Under the pieces are notes generated by a model. It was not told where the DNA came from. It ran no database searches and saw only the letters and a program-made list of their open reading frames with translations. Position numbers and translations under genes: made by a program. Positions 51,619 to 62,410 of a stretch of DNA of 64,000 bases are shown piece after piece. Numbering within the stretch: position 1 is the first letter of the stretch; each line of letters opens with the position of its first letter. Source of the stretch: Bacteroidota bacterium (GTDB lineage Bacteria; Bacteroidota; Bacteroidia; Bacteroidales; JACABE01); contig JACABE010000007.1 in assembly GCA_013377005.1 (NCBI GenBank), positions 55,963-119,962 on the forward strand, written 5' to 3'.

Positions 51619-52404
51619 TTACTTTTCGCATACGATTGTTGCATCAGATTTTATAGTGATTTGTTTTCTGATAAGTAATTGATTTATATAGATATTATAT
51701 CCAATACTACTATCAGCTAAAGTAAACTTTTCTGCTATTGGCTTTATATTGTAAGCTGTATATATATTTGTAATTGCATCAATCACAGCTTGAGGAATAT
51801 TTGAAACAGTTATTCTTTCAGCTTTAAGGACAAATATATTTGTAGTATCAAACACTAATTTAACTGGATTACTTCCTGAAATGCCTATCATTACTTCGGT
51901 AATATTTCCAAACTGACACATTGTATCCATTTCAGCATGTAATGCAGAATATCCTGAATAATTAGTTGAAATATAATTCAGAATATCAGTAGATAATGAA
52001 TTTATAGAAATTCCATTTCCATGATGTCCTTGACCAGAATGCCCTCCAGCATCTTCATTAACATGATTAACACCAGGAAAGTGATGCTCATTTTGAAATA
52101 CTATTACATTTCCTAAATAGCTTCCAGTTTTATTAAAAACAAGTTCTTCATAGGTATTAAGAGTAATGAGATAATTGGGTTCTCTTGAAGTAATTACTAA
52201 AGCTTCAGAAATTGAAGCATCAGGATAGTAGTTATCAATATATTGAGTTATTATAGCTGGTAAGCTGCTTACTTCAATGCTTTGTTCGTTGTAGGTGTAT
52301 ATAGTTTGAAATTCATAAGTGCGTTCTGGATAGGCAAAAATTATCTTCCTCATAGTTGAGAATTTTAAAATTTGTAAATAATTATTACACAAACTTACAA
52401 TCAA
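51619..52404 (-). CDS. PepSY-like putative beta-lactamase-inhibitor-like (BLIP-like) protein lacking the lipoprotein leader
   Basis: SLPAIITQYIDNYYPDASISEALV; paralogous to ORF 57120-57863. Confidence 0.65.
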   Translation of the reverse strand: MIVSLCNNYLQILKFSTMRKIIFAYPERTYEFQTIYTYNEQSIEVSSLPAIITQYIDNYYPDASISEALVITSREPNYLITLNTYEELVFNKTGSYLGNVIVFQNEHHFPGVNHVNEDAGGHSGQGHHGNGISINSLSTDILNYISTNYSGYSALHAEMDTMCQFGNITEVMIGISGSNPVKLVFDTTNIFVLKAERITVSNIPQAVIDAITNIYTAYNIKPIAEKFTLADSSIGYNIYINQLLIRKQITIKSDATIVCEK

Positions 52405-52520
52405 ATAGAAAGGATCTACACTAAATTTTAAGTGAAATGGAAAAAATGAAAGATGAAATGTCGAAAAGTACGAATGAATTTTTTCTAATGAAAGTAAAAA
52501 CTAATTATATTTTAATGAAA

Positions 52521-53279
52521 TCAGACTTCTTCAAACCATTTTTTGAAAAGGTTAACTTTTTCTTTGCTGATAACAACTTCTTCGTTAGCAGGAATATGCA
52601 TTTTTAATAATAATCGTGAATTGAAATATAAAATAATTTCTTTGATACTGCTTTTTGAAATAATAAACTGCCGGTTTGCTCTGAAAAAAACATTTGGGTC
52701 GAGTTGTTCCATTATTTCATCCATTTTCAATTCAATAGGAAACTGCTCTCTTGTTGATAGTTGTGCATAAACTATACCATCTAAAATAAAGATATATGAA
52801 ATAGAATCAACTAAAACCGGTATTAATCTATCCTGAAAACTTACCAGAAAACTTCTGCGAAAAGTCTTTTTGTTATGGCTTTCATTTTTAATAAGTTCAA
52901 GTATTTTCTGTCCGCTGAACAGTTGTCTGGAAACATATTTTGAATAACTGAATCTCAGCATTTCAGGATCTATAGGTTTAAGCAAATAATCAATACTATT
53001 CAGCTTAAAAGCCTGAATTGCATATTCATCGTATGCAGTTGTGAATATTATAGGCGATTGTGTATGAACCTGATCAAATAATGTAAAAGACAGACCATCA
53101 GCAATCTGAATATCGGAAAAAATTAAATCTGGATGCTGATTGCTTTCGAACCATTGAATTCCTGACTTAACACTATCTATTACAGCTGAAATTTCAATAT
53201 TCTTATCTAATTTCAACAATAATGATTTCAAATGATTAGATGCAGAAACCTCATCCTCAATTATTAAGCACTTTGTCAT
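52521..53279 (-). CDS. LytTR-family response regulator
   Basis: CLIIEDEVSASNHLKSLL; DLIFSDIQI; FTTAYDEYAIQAFKLNSIDYLLKPI; LytTR domain FFRANRQFIISKSSIKEI. Confidence 0.93.
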   Translation of the reverse strand: MTKCLIIEDEVSASNHLKSLLLKLDKNIEISAVIDSVKSGIQWFESNQHPDLIFSDIQIADGLSFTLFDQVHTQSPIIFTTAYDEYAIQAFKLNSIDYLLKPIDPEMLRFSYSKYVSRQLFSGQKILELIKNESHNKKTFRRSFLVSFQDRLIPVLVDSISYIFILDGIVYAQLSTREQFPIELKMDEIMEQLDPNVFFRANRQFIISKSSIKEIILYFNSRLLLKMHIPANEEVVISKEKVNLFKKWFEEV

Positions 53280-54327
53280 TTTTAATTATTAAAGGTAAAA
53301 CAACTTCAAAAGTTTTTTTATCAGATTTTATTTTAATTTCTTTACCTGAAATTACTTTATATCTGTCATTTAGATTTTTTAATCCAATCCCACTCCCTTG
53401 TGAATCCTTTTTTATCATATAATTATTTATTACACTAATATATGCCAAATCTTCACTTTGATTAATGGATATTGTTAGAGGAAATTCTTCAGAAACAATA
53501 TTATGTTTAATTGCATTTTCTAACAATGTTTGTAAAGACATTGGGGGGATTTCAGAATTTAATATATTGATATTCTGTTTTTTGTAAATTATTTTTTCAC
53601 CAAATCTGATACTTAGCAAATGCATATAAGCATCGGCAAGTTCAAGTTCGGTTTCTAACGGAACTAAAATTTTCTTTTGAATTTCGATTGACGAGCGAAG
53701 TAAAAAGGAAAGTTTATGGAGATAAATTTGACTTTTTTCTTTGTCCTCTTCAATAAGCCAACTCAATGTATTTAATGCGTTAAAGAAAAAATGCGGATTA
53801 AGTTGATTTTTTAAAACTTCAATCTGAGAATTTAAATTCTGTTGCTTCAATATGGTATTATGAATAAATATTTGCTTCCTATGTTCCTGAATTTTAATGT
53901 AATTACTTAGAAATATCGAAGCAATCAATATCAATATTCCACGAGTAATCACTGAACTTATTACAAATGAAATATTATCTATAAAAAACGAACTTAGAAA
54001 TATCAATAATCCAATAAAAAAGAAATACAATAATATTGTGGTAAATATTGTTTTCCAGAAAGTTAACTTGTATAAATTAAGAGTCCACTTGTTTTTTTGC
54101 AGGAAATTAATTAAAAAATAAGCAAATACGAAAGAAAGAATAAGTTGGGTAAGCATATCAGCAAAAATACCTGCTGGATTAAAAGCTTCATGAACTTTAT
54201 GTTCAATATGCATTTCATCATTTCTTTTCAAAGCTATATCCATTATAGGTAAATTAGCCAACAAACTTATAATCAATGATGACCAAATATTAAAACTCTT
54301 ATTTGTTTTTTCTTTTAATCTGTTCAT
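53257..54327 (-). CDS. LytS/YehU-type sensor histidine kinase
   Basis: TM helices; LKNQLNPHFFFNALNTLSWLI; LQTLLENAIKHNIV; GSGIGLKNLNDRY; overlaps the regulator start by 23 bp. Confidence 0.93.
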   Translation of the reverse strand: MNRLKEKTNKSFNIWSSLIISLLANLPIMDIALKRNDEMHIEHKVHEAFNPAGIFADMLTQLILSFVFAYFLINFLQKNKWTLNLYKLTFWKTIFTTILLYFFFIGLLIFLSSFFIDNISFVISSVITRGILILIASIFLSNYIKIQEHRKQIFIHNTILKQQNLNSQIEVLKNQLNPHFFFNALNTLSWLIEEDKEKSQIYLHKLSFLLRSSIEIQKKILVPLETELELADAYMHLLSIRFGEKIIYKKQNINILNSEIPPMSLQTLLENAIKHNIVSEEFPLTISINQSEDLAYISVINNYMIKKDSQGSGIGLKNLNDRYKVISGKEIKIKSDKKTFEVVLPLIIKNDKVLNN

Positions 54328-54784
54328 TTTTTAATAGTTAAGCATTCATATTGAATTAACATGATTTGATGAATTTGCAAAAATAAGCAATAATTGATTA
54401 CTTTCATTAATCCCAATCTTAAACAACAAAACGTTGATTTTAAATCTAAGTATCATGGAATAAAAATTGATTATAATTTATGTTTACTGATTTATAAATA
54501 ATTAGTTCCCAAATTCCCATTACTTGATAAGCATTAGACATTTAAATAAATGACTCCTAATTTTCATTTTATTAAGTATTTATTTAAAAATACAGCACTC
54601 TATTTTTACAATCAATGGTGAATATTTTTGCTTTTTTAACATACAGTGAAAATATTATGTAATTTTGTTTCTAATCTCTCAGCATAAATTTAAAGGATTC
54701 TTATTTGTGCTCAAAGAAAGTAAAAAAAGAATTTTCAGAATCCAATATAATTAATTTTGTTCTCTTTTATCAACAATCAAGATT

Positions 54785-55246
54785 ATGTATAGTAAAATCA
54801 ACTTATTTTTATTTTTAATTTTTGCAATCTTAATTTTCAGTTGCAAAAAAGAAGAACAGAATTCAGGCACACCATTTACAGAAACATCTATTATCGGTTT
54901 ATGGGAAGTTAAACTCTTCACCGTAACTCAATATGATACAAATAATATTTATATTTCGACAGATACAGTTATATATACCAACGAGATTGGCGAACCTATA
55001 ACATTTTTCGAAAAATTTACATCAGATAACAAATTTTTTAGATTTCAAAAAACAATCAATGATACCTTGATACAATCTACTTATACTAAAAATGGTAATA
55101 ATATCTTAATCAATCTTCCTTCAAATGGATTTCCCTTTAACAACCGCTTAATCTCAACTATTAATTCTACAACACTTGAGTTATATCAAATATTTAATAA
55201 TACTTCGGCAAAGTATAAGTGGACTCAAACATATATCAGAAAGTGA
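54785..55246 (+). CDS. Lipocalin-like lipoprotein
   Basis: Lipobox IFSCKKEE; IIGLWEVKLFTV. Confidence 0.6.
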   Translation: MYSKINLFLFLIFAILIFSCKKEEQNSGTPFTETSIIGLWEVKLFTVTQYDTNNIYISTDTVIYTNEIGEPITFFEKFTSDNKFFRFQKTINDTLIQSTYTKNGNNILINLPSNGFPFNNRLISTINSTTLELYQIFNNTSAKYKWTQTYIRK

Positions 55247-55297
55247 TACTAAATATTACCATTTCTAACAAGCAGAAAACTAGGAGTTGAAACCCCA

Positions 55298-56215
55298 ATG
55301 CAAAAAGAAATCTCTAATGAAATTAAACATAAAGCTATTCAACAAGGCTTTTCATATTGTGGTATTGCTAAAATTACTTCATTAGAAAAAGAAAATTTGT
55401 ATTTAAGCAAATGGCTCGAAAACGGTTTTCATGGCGAAATGAAATACATGGAAAATTATTTCGACAAGCGTATACAGCCCGATTTGTTGATAGAAAATGC
55501 AAAATCAGTTATTAGTGTTTTGCTTAATTATTTTCCTGCTAATAAAATAGAAGAAACTGATAATTACAACATTGCTAAATATGCTTATGGTAAAGATTAT
55601 CATTATATTATCAAGTCCAGGTTAAATCAAATCATAGAATTAATTCAGCAAGAATTTCCAGAATCCTCTTCCCGAGCCTTTTGCGATTCAGCACCTGTAA
55701 TGGACAAAGTATGGGCTCAACGGAGTGGATTGGGATGGATTGGAAAAAATACCTGCCTGATTACCCCAAAAATGGGTTCCTTTTTTTTGATTGGCGAAAT
55801 TATTTGTGATATAGATTTAAGTTTTGATATCCCAATTAAAGACCATTGTGGCAACTGCACCCGATGTATTGATGCTTGTCCTACTCATGCTATTCAAGCT
55901 CCTTATCAGTTAGATGCCCGAAAATGTTTGTCGTATCTTAGCATTGAATATAAAAATGAATTAACTGCTGATAATAAACCATCCCAGAATAATAGGATTT
56001 TTGGATGCGATATTTGCCAGGATGTTTGTCCCTGGAATCTGCGATTTGCAATACCAACCCATGATATTGATTTACAACCAACCGAAGCCCTTACAAAAAT
56101 GCGCAAACAAGATTGGCAGCATTTGTCGAAACCTGATTTTAATAAGCTTTTTAAAAATACTGCCTTGGAAAGAACAGGATATGAACGATTGAAAAGAAAT
56201 ATTACCAGCTTGTAA
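55298..56215 (+). CDS. queG: Epoxyqueuosine reductase
   Basis: FCDSAPVMDKVWAQRSGLGWIGKNTCLI; CGNCTRCIDACPTHAI; FGCDICQDVCPWN. Confidence 0.95.
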   Translation: MQKEISNEIKHKAIQQGFSYCGIAKITSLEKENLYLSKWLENGFHGEMKYMENYFDKRIQPDLLIENAKSVISVLLNYFPANKIEETDNYNIAKYAYGKDYHYIIKSRLNQIIELIQQEFPESSSRAFCDSAPVMDKVWAQRSGLGWIGKNTCLITPKMGSFFLIGEIICDIDLSFDIPIKDHCGNCTRCIDACPTHAIQAPYQLDARKCLSYLSIEYKNELTADNKPSQNNRIFGCDICQDVCPWNLRFAIPTHDIDLQPTEALTKMRKQDWQHLSKPDFNKLFKNTALERTGYERLKRNITSL

Positions 56216-56228
56216 CTTAATTAAACAT

Positions 56229-57020
56229 TTATATTACCTCAAATTCATCCCAATCCAAACCAACGGTAAATTTACTTCTGAAATCTGTAATAAAATCTTT
56301 GGATATATCAATGGTATGTATTGCTTCCTTGGATGCTTCGGCTTGTAATATTACATTTCCAATAGGATCAATTATCATAGAATCGCCTGAATGGGGCGTT
56401 CCAAATGCGTCCTTGCCTATCCTGTTTACACCAATTATATATGCTTGGTTTTCGATAGCTCTGGCTTTTAACAAGGTTTGCCAGATAAATGAGCGACTGG
56501 CAGGCCAGTTGGCAACATAAATCATCAAATCGTATTCGTAGTTTCCATCTTTGTAAGTATTTCTGCTCCATACAGGGAATCGTAAGTCGTAACATATATT
56601 GAGATTGATTTTCCAGCCTTTAAGCTCAACTATAGTACGTTGAATGCCTCCGTTAAATATCCTGAATTCATCGCTCATTCTGAAAAGATGACGTTTATCA
56701 TAAGTAGAATAATTACCGTCAACTTGCATCCATATCAGACGATTGAAATATTTTTCATCTTCCTTAATCAGCAAACTTCCGGTAATAACACAAGCTTTTT
56801 CTTTGGCTTTGTTTTTCATCCAATTAACCGTAGTTCCGGTCATGGTTTCGGCACATTTAACAGGATTAATAGAAAATGCTGTGTTAAACATTTCGGGCAA
56901 AATAATAATATCAGGATTTTCATTGATATCAGCCAGTTTTATATCGAAATTAGCTAAATTCTGAGTGGGGTTTTCCCACACTAAATCGCTTTGTATAATT
57001 GTAATTTTTAAATCAGTCAT
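56229..57020 (-). CDS. Nitrilase-family amidohydrolase (omega-amidase-like)
   Basis: DIIILPEMFNTAFS; LNICYDLRFPVWSRN; GDSMIIDPIGNVI. Confidence 0.9.
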   Translation of the reverse strand: MTDLKITIIQSDLVWENPTQNLANFDIKLADINENPDIIILPEMFNTAFSINPVKCAETMTGTTVNWMKNKAKEKACVITGSLLIKEDEKYFNRLIWMQVDGNYSTYDKRHLFRMSDEFRIFNGGIQRTIVELKGWKINLNICYDLRFPVWSRNTYKDGNYEYDLMIYVANWPASRSFIWQTLLKARAIENQAYIIGVNRIGKDAFGTPHSGDSMIIDPIGNVILQAEASKEAIHTIDISKDFITDFRSKFTVGLDWDEFEVI

Positions 57021-57060
57021 GAGGTATAATTATAATACAAAGATAAAACAGATTTTAGAA

Positions 57061-57100
57061 TAAAAAAGCCGGAAATATTTAAAATACTTCCGGCTTTTTT
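57061..57100. terminator. Terminator between nitrilase and PepSY-like genes
   Basis: AAAAAAGCCGGAA ... TTCCGGCTTTTTT. Confidence 0.85.
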
Positions 57101-57119
57101 AAAAATAAATATAGCAAAA

Positions 57120-57863
57120 CTATTGTTCGCAAATAACAACACCGGTATCGGCAATTGTAATTCTTTTATGGGTTTGTCCGTTGAACAGATAAACATAATA
57201 AGCAACTGTATTGTTTGCAAGGTCTAATTTTAAAGCCTTAATTTTAGGTGAATACGTTGCATAGCTTGCTGTAATTGTATTTTTTACAACTACCGGTAAG
57301 TTTGTATACATTAATCTGGAGCTGCTCATTAAGTAACTGCCGCTTGGATCAAAGTACAATTTTATAGGTGCCACACCTTGCTGAAATATCACAACTTCTG
57401 TAATCATTCCATATTGACAGGTTGAATCAGCTTCAGCATGTTTGACGGTAAAAGCAGGGTAATTTGTTGTAACATAACCTATAATACTTGATGACAATGA
57501 ATCAATTGGAATACCATGATTGGTAGTATTACCATGATGTCCACCATGATGCCCCTGATGTGAATGATGTTTGTCTTTGTGACCCTGATTATGATACTTT
57601 TCACCATCGCCCAAATAACTGCCATTTTCTGTAAATGCAAGTTCTTCATCTGTATTGAGCGTTACAATATATTTTGCAGTTGCATGTTTTACCATTGCAG
57701 CCTCATAAAGCGAAGCATCGGGATAATTACTGTCAACATACTGTGTAATGCTGGCAGGAAGACTGCTCAGACTAACGGTTTGTTCTTTTGAGTCATTAGA
57801 ATCTTTCTTACAAGAAGTGAATCCGATTGCGATGATGAACATCGCTAATATTACTTTTTTCAT
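57120..57863 (-). CDS. PepSY-like lipoprotein with His-rich linker
   Basis: Lipobox GFTSCKKD; two PepSY-like repeats; HNQGHKDKHHSHQGHHGGHHGNTTNHG. Confidence 0.75.
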   Translation of the reverse strand: MKKVILAMFIIAIGFTSCKKDSNDSKEQTVSLSSLPASITQYVDSNYPDASLYEAAMVKHATAKYIVTLNTDEELAFTENGSYLGDGEKYHNQGHKDKHHSHQGHHGGHHGNTTNHGIPIDSLSSSIIGYVTTNYPAFTVKHAEADSTCQYGMITEVVIFQQGVAPIKLYFDPSGSYLMSSSRLMYTNLPVVVKNTITASYATYSPKIKALKLDLANNTVAYYVYLFNGQTHKRITIADTGVVICEQ

Positions 57864-57964
57864 AAGGATTTTAAATTTTAATTGTTATGTGAATAGTAAC
57901 GGTATTCAACTTTTATATTGTGTTAAAAATTGTTAAGCAAAAAATACCTTAATATCTTCTAAAA

Positions 57965-58426
57965 TTAATTCATTACTTTTAAATGCATTGCATACATAAT
58001 CACAAACATAGCAGTAATTACTATTTCAAAACTTTGCGTTCCTCCTCCTTTGATAAACACTAAAGGTAGCATTAATAATAAGATTTGTGAAATGGTATAA
58101 AAATGAAATCCCAGCTTTTGCAACTTCCACATTTTAATGGCTCCAAATAAAGAGAAAAAGCAAAACACCAATGTAGTTATAAAAAAGAATCTATTGGCCG
58201 AAAATAATTGTAGCAAAGCAGGTTTCATTTCTTTATAGATTTCCGGAAACACCATTACTGGAATATATTCTTTAATTGGATCATAAAGCAATACACAAAA
58301 CAAATTATTTAATAAACCAATTCCACTCCAAATAAAGGTTAATATACAAATAAAACTAAGCATTTGAGGACGCTGTTTAGGAGTGTTTATTATAGGTTGT
58401 TGGTTATTGTGTTGGATTTCTTCCAT
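57965..58426 (-). CDS. Hypothetical membrane protein
   Basis: 153-aa ORF with four predicted TM segments. Confidence 0.6.
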   Translation of the reverse strand: MEEIQHNNQQPIINTPKQRPQMLSFICILTFIWSGIGLLNNLFCVLLYDPIKEYIPVMVFPEIYKEMKPALLQLFSANRFFFITTLVFCFFSLFGAIKMWKLQKLGFHFYTISQILLLMLPLVFIKGGGTQSFEIVITAMFVIMYAMHLKVMN

Positions 58427-58527
58427 GTTATTTCTTGTTAATTTTGAAGCAAAAGTACTAAAAACACCTTGTGTTTTTAGGTTTTAAGCAATAAATTGTG
58501 TAAGTTTGTTGAATAAATCTAAAATGA

Positions 58528-59220
58528 ATGTATAAATACTGTTTATATATTTTACTTTTCTCGCTTTACAATCTGGCTGTAGCACAACCATCACATCTAT
58601 ATTATGGCAAAGCTACCTTTTATTCTAAAAAATTTGATGGTAGAAAAACTTATGGAGGCGAACGTTTCAGTTCTATCAAATACACTGGAGCACATCGGAG
58701 CTTTCCTCTTCAATCGCTTGTAAAAATCACAAATCCTGCAAACAATAAATCAGTAATAGTTCGTATTAATGATCGGTTTCATAGAAAGAATTTTATTGAT
58801 ATTTCTTTGATTGCAGCTAAACAAATTGATATTATCAGGCAAGGAACCGCCAAAGTTACCTTTCAATTACTTGATTCATCATTTATGCAGGAATATCTTG
58901 ATCAAAATATTAAGAATACTACTCTTAATGAACCAATAAGCCAGCTTATTTCCGATACAGATTCTTACAAAACTAATCAGCAATATTATATCAGACTGGC
59001 AAGTTTTAAACTTAAAAAGAATGCAGAATTATTGATTGCTAAAAATTTAACGAAGATTCAGAAACAACATACAAGCATTCATAAAAGTAAATACAAAAGA
59101 AAAGCACTTTACAAAGTAATCATGGGGCCTTTTTCAACAAAAGAAGAAGCCAATATTGAAATAATAAAATTACAATCGCATTTTAAAGATATAATACTTT
59201 TTAATAGCACCCTGTATTAA
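58528..59220 (+). CDS. RlpA-like double-psi beta-barrel protein with C-terminal SPOR domain
   Basis: GKATFYSKKFDGRKTYGGERFSS...VRINDRFHRKNFIDISLIAAKQI; SPOR-like YKVIMGPFSTKEEANIEI. Confidence 0.85.
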   Translation: MYKYCLYILLFSLYNLAVAQPSHLYYGKATFYSKKFDGRKTYGGERFSSIKYTGAHRSFPLQSLVKITNPANNKSVIVRINDRFHRKNFIDISLIAAKQIDIIRQGTAKVTFQLLDSSFMQEYLDQNIKNTTLNEPISQLISDTDSYKTNQQYYIRLASFKLKKNAELLIAKNLTKIQKQHTSIHKSKYKRKALYKVIMGPFSTKEEANIEIIKLQSHFKDIILFNSTLY

Positions 59221-59269
59221 TAAAATGAATTTAGATGCATTGCCCTAATTCAAGATTTTAATTATCTTT

Positions 59270-60139
59270 GTGCAAAAAAACCAATTCTCTATAATTGTAA
59301 TGGTTAAAAATAATGACATTCATAATTTCAAAATACTTACAATATATTCTGTAATATTCTATTTACTTGCATATTGGGTTGTATTTCTGTCTTATAATAT
59401 TTTTACTGCATTAGTTGCTAAATTATTTGATATAAAAACCATTTTATATCATACTAAACTATTATTTGTACCCAAAAACGGTTCTCCACTTTGGGATTAC
59501 AATTCTGCTTTTTTTGTTTTTAGCTCTGGGAGTATCTTTTTAGCTATATTAATAATTATCCTCTTAAGAGTTTATAAACGCACTAAGTACAAAAACGGGT
59601 TAACCAAATCTTTCCTTTTTTGGATTATTTTGCATAGTATCAATAGGATAATGGGATTGTTTATGATAGGAACAATATTCGATTTGTGGTATTCAAATGT
59701 AATATTCGACTGGTTATTCGTTGCTTATAAAATCAGGATTGTATTAGTTATTGGAGTATTTGCTTTGCTTTTTTGGATTGGACGAAAAACAACACGTCCA
59801 TTTTTATTATCAGCTAAATCACTTAATTTTGTTGAAGATAGAAAAAGATTGTTTTTTGTGTGGTCGCAGGCTTTTAAAGTTTGGTTTTTTTCAAGTATTA
59901 TACTTTTTGTTATCCATCTACCATCCTTCTCACTTGCAGAGAACTTTTTAAGCGTTACAATGTTCTTACTTATTCTTCCAATATATTTTAATTACCAACA
60001 TGCGGATATACACTCGTCTACTAGTGAAATAGAAGAACCTGAATACCAAAAACCATGGAAATATATTATTTGGACTTTAGTTTTGGTCTTATTTGTCAGA
60101 ATAATTTTATGGAAAGGCATTCCGTTTTATTTCAACTAA
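59270..60139 (+). CDS. Hypothetical polytopic membrane protein; start probably internal MVKNNDIHNF
   Basis: 289-aa ORF, multiple hydrophobic helices. Confidence 0.6.
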   Translation: MQKNQFSIIVMVKNNDIHNFKILTIYSVIFYLLAYWVVFLSYNIFTALVAKLFDIKTILYHTKLLFVPKNGSPLWDYNSAFFVFSSGSIFLAILIIILLRVYKRTKYKNGLTKSFLFWIILHSINRIMGLFMIGTIFDLWYSNVIFDWLFVAYKIRIVLVIGVFALLFWIGRKTTRPFLLSAKSLNFVEDRKRLFFVWSQAFKVWFFSSIILFVIHLPSFSLAENFLSVTMFLLILPIYFNYQHADIHSSTSEIEEPEYQKPWKYIIWTLVLVLFVRIILWKGIPFYFN

Positions 60140-60192
60140 ATAAGCTTATTTTCTGCTAACAATTAATTGATGAAAGTTTTTTGCTGGCAATA

Positions 60193-62343
60193 TCAAATTA
60201 CAATACGCCATATATATTTGGCCAAGAGAGTAAAATTTCCCAATTCAAAACTATTCCCTTTGGTATTAATTCTTTGGTTTATGACAAAATAAAAATCACT
60301 ACCAATCATTGGAATCCAATTGATGCGATAATTTAATAAAATTTCCTTAGATTCATTGTTCCATTGCCCATATATACTGTTGTTCAGCTTTGGAGTAAAA
60401 GCATATTCAATACGGCTCCCAATATCATTGGTAATAAAGTTTCCTTGTGCTAAACTAACATCATTACGAGTCCAATCAACAGTAATGTTGAAATGTTTAT
60501 TAGGATACCAACAAACATTGATATATGTTTCTGTTTTTGTTCCTGCAAAAAACTCACCCCAACTCAAATAAGATGACACATAAAACTTTCTGCTTTGGTA
60601 GGTTGAAAAATCTATTTGATAGTGATTGTACCAATATTCGCCTTTTGTAATATGAATAGTATCATAAATATTAAAATCATACGGCAAACTTTCATAAGAT
60701 TTGATTAGGTTTAAAGAAAAATTTTCACCGCTTTTAGTAGTAAAACCTAAGGGTTTAATTGTATATTGAGCACTTTCCAATGTTTTGTTATCATCAGAGA
60801 AAAAATAAGTAATATTCAATGGTCTGAAAAATAATTGTCGAATCCATGGAATAAACGTTGGTCGTGGTTTATAGTCAAAATACGTTGTATAATAATTATT
60901 ATTCTCACGCTGTAAAAATCCAATTTCAGGATTGAATCCCTTTTGAACGGTATTCGTCATTAGCAAAAAGCTGAATAAATCATTGGGGTACTGAATAAAA
61001 AGTTCATATGATAGATTTTTATTTGTTTTTACATCCTGAGTTTGCGATTGAGCAATAGCTCCACCAATCAAAAGATTTTTGTTGCGAAGAAATTTAGCAG
61101 TTGAATAAACCAGATCCACACCATATACATAATTGTAATGGCCTTTTTCGTTTTTAGCAGTAGTGATAAATCCTATGCTCGATTGGTTAGAAATATCCTG
61201 TTTTACTCTGATTATTGAATAATTTACCGTTGGAATACTATCCTGTTCAGCAGTTTGCATAGATAAAACCCCAAAATTGGTTTTTTTCTCCTTGCCTGTA
61301 AGTTTTAATCCACCGATAATAGGGATTTGTCTACCATTATATATACCTATTCTGCGACTGTAAAAAGTACTAACACTACCCCCTGCCATGCTGAAATCAA
61401 ATAAATCTTTATTTTCGATAAAAAATGCCCTTTTTTCGGGCATATATACTGAGAATCGAGTAAGATTGATAGGTGCTCTATCCGATTCCACCTGAGAGAA
61501 GTCAGTATTTACAGTTAAGTTAAGTTTTGTTGTGGGCGTAAAACTGATATTGACATCGCCACCAATTTTTAAAGTTTTATCTGTTCCGCTATTCGTTTGT
61601 TTCTGAATACCTGTTGTTAAAAATGGTTTAAGTTCAATATTTTGGTTTCCTTTTATATTTTCCAATCCAACTAAAGTTCCTCCTTGCGATATTTTAAAGA
61701 CAGAATAATTTCTCGACCATCCTTGCCATGAAGCCTGTTCTTTTTTATAGCGAATATTTCTTTCAATATTTAAGCCCCATACTTGAGAAGCATTATCTGA
61801 AAATTTTAAAGTAGAGAAAGGAATAATTATTTCGGCAAACCAACCACTATCATTACGTTGTACTGCAACATCCCATACGCCGTTCCAGTCTTCGTTAAAA
61901 CCAGTTCCTTCATCGGTAATCAAGGCATCGCCTCTTAATCCACTAGGCGTTACTACAAAAAGAAAAGAATTTCTATTGTCATTAAAAGTACTGATGTTAA
62001 TTTCAAAATTATCAGAAGTACCCCATCTTCCGTCGCGAGCCATATCTTTTGCTAACATCTTTTCTGGGTGCGAATCGTAGCCCCATAAGCCAATATAAAG
62101 TGTGTTTTTATTGTATAGCATAGCAGCGTAAGTGCGTTCGCTCACTGCTTTGCCTTCTTCGGGTTCGCGTTGCGTAAAATTGCTTATTCGCTTTGCATTA
62201 TTCCAAGATATTTCATTGAAATGTCCGTCAATATTAATTTTTTCTTCTGTATAAAAAGCAGAAAGTGTATCAGGTTTGCTTTTTTGAGAAAAAACAAAAA
62301 GGGGTAAAAGAGCAAAAATGTAAATAATCAGTCTTCTATACAT
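60193..62343 (-). CDS. CBM9-like / DUF5916 outer-membrane-associated protein
   Basis: KINIDGHFNEISWNNAKRISNFTQREPEEGKAVSERTYAAMLYN; VESDRAPINLTRFSVYMPEKRAFFIENKDLFDF. Confidence 0.88.
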   Translation of the reverse strand: MYRRLIIYIFALLPLFVFSQKSKPDTLSAFYTEEKINIDGHFNEISWNNAKRISNFTQREPEEGKAVSERTYAAMLYNKNTLYIGLWGYDSHPEKMLAKDMARDGRWGTSDNFEINISTFNDNRNSFLFVVTPSGLRGDALITDEGTGFNEDWNGVWDVAVQRNDSGWFAEIIIPFSTLKFSDNASQVWGLNIERNIRYKKEQASWQGWSRNYSVFKISQGGTLVGLENIKGNQNIELKPFLTTGIQKQTNSGTDKTLKIGGDVNISFTPTTKLNLTVNTDFSQVESDRAPINLTRFSVYMPEKRAFFIENKDLFDFSMAGGSVSTFYSRRIGIYNGRQIPIIGGLKLTGKEKKTNFGVLSMQTAEQDSIPTVNYSIIRVKQDISNQSSIGFITTAKNEKGHYNYVYGVDLVYSTAKFLRNKNLLIGGAIAQSQTQDVKTNKNLSYELFIQYPNDLFSFLLMTNTVQKGFNPEIGFLQRENNNYYTTYFDYKPRPTFIPWIRQLFFRPLNITYFFSDDNKTLESAQYTIKPLGFTTKSGENFSLNLIKSYESLPYDFNIYDTIHITKGEYWYNHYQIDFSTYQSRKFYVSSYLSWGEFFAGTKTETYINVCWYPNKHFNITVDWTRNDVSLAQGNFITNDIGSRIEYAFTPKLNNSIYGQWNNESKEILLNYRINWIPMIGSDFYFVINQRINTKGNSFELGNFTLLAKYIWRIVI

Positions 62344-62410
62344 TGCTTAACAATATGGATTAAAGTTGATTTAATTTATAATTCATCACTCATAATTCAC
62401 AATTATTTTC

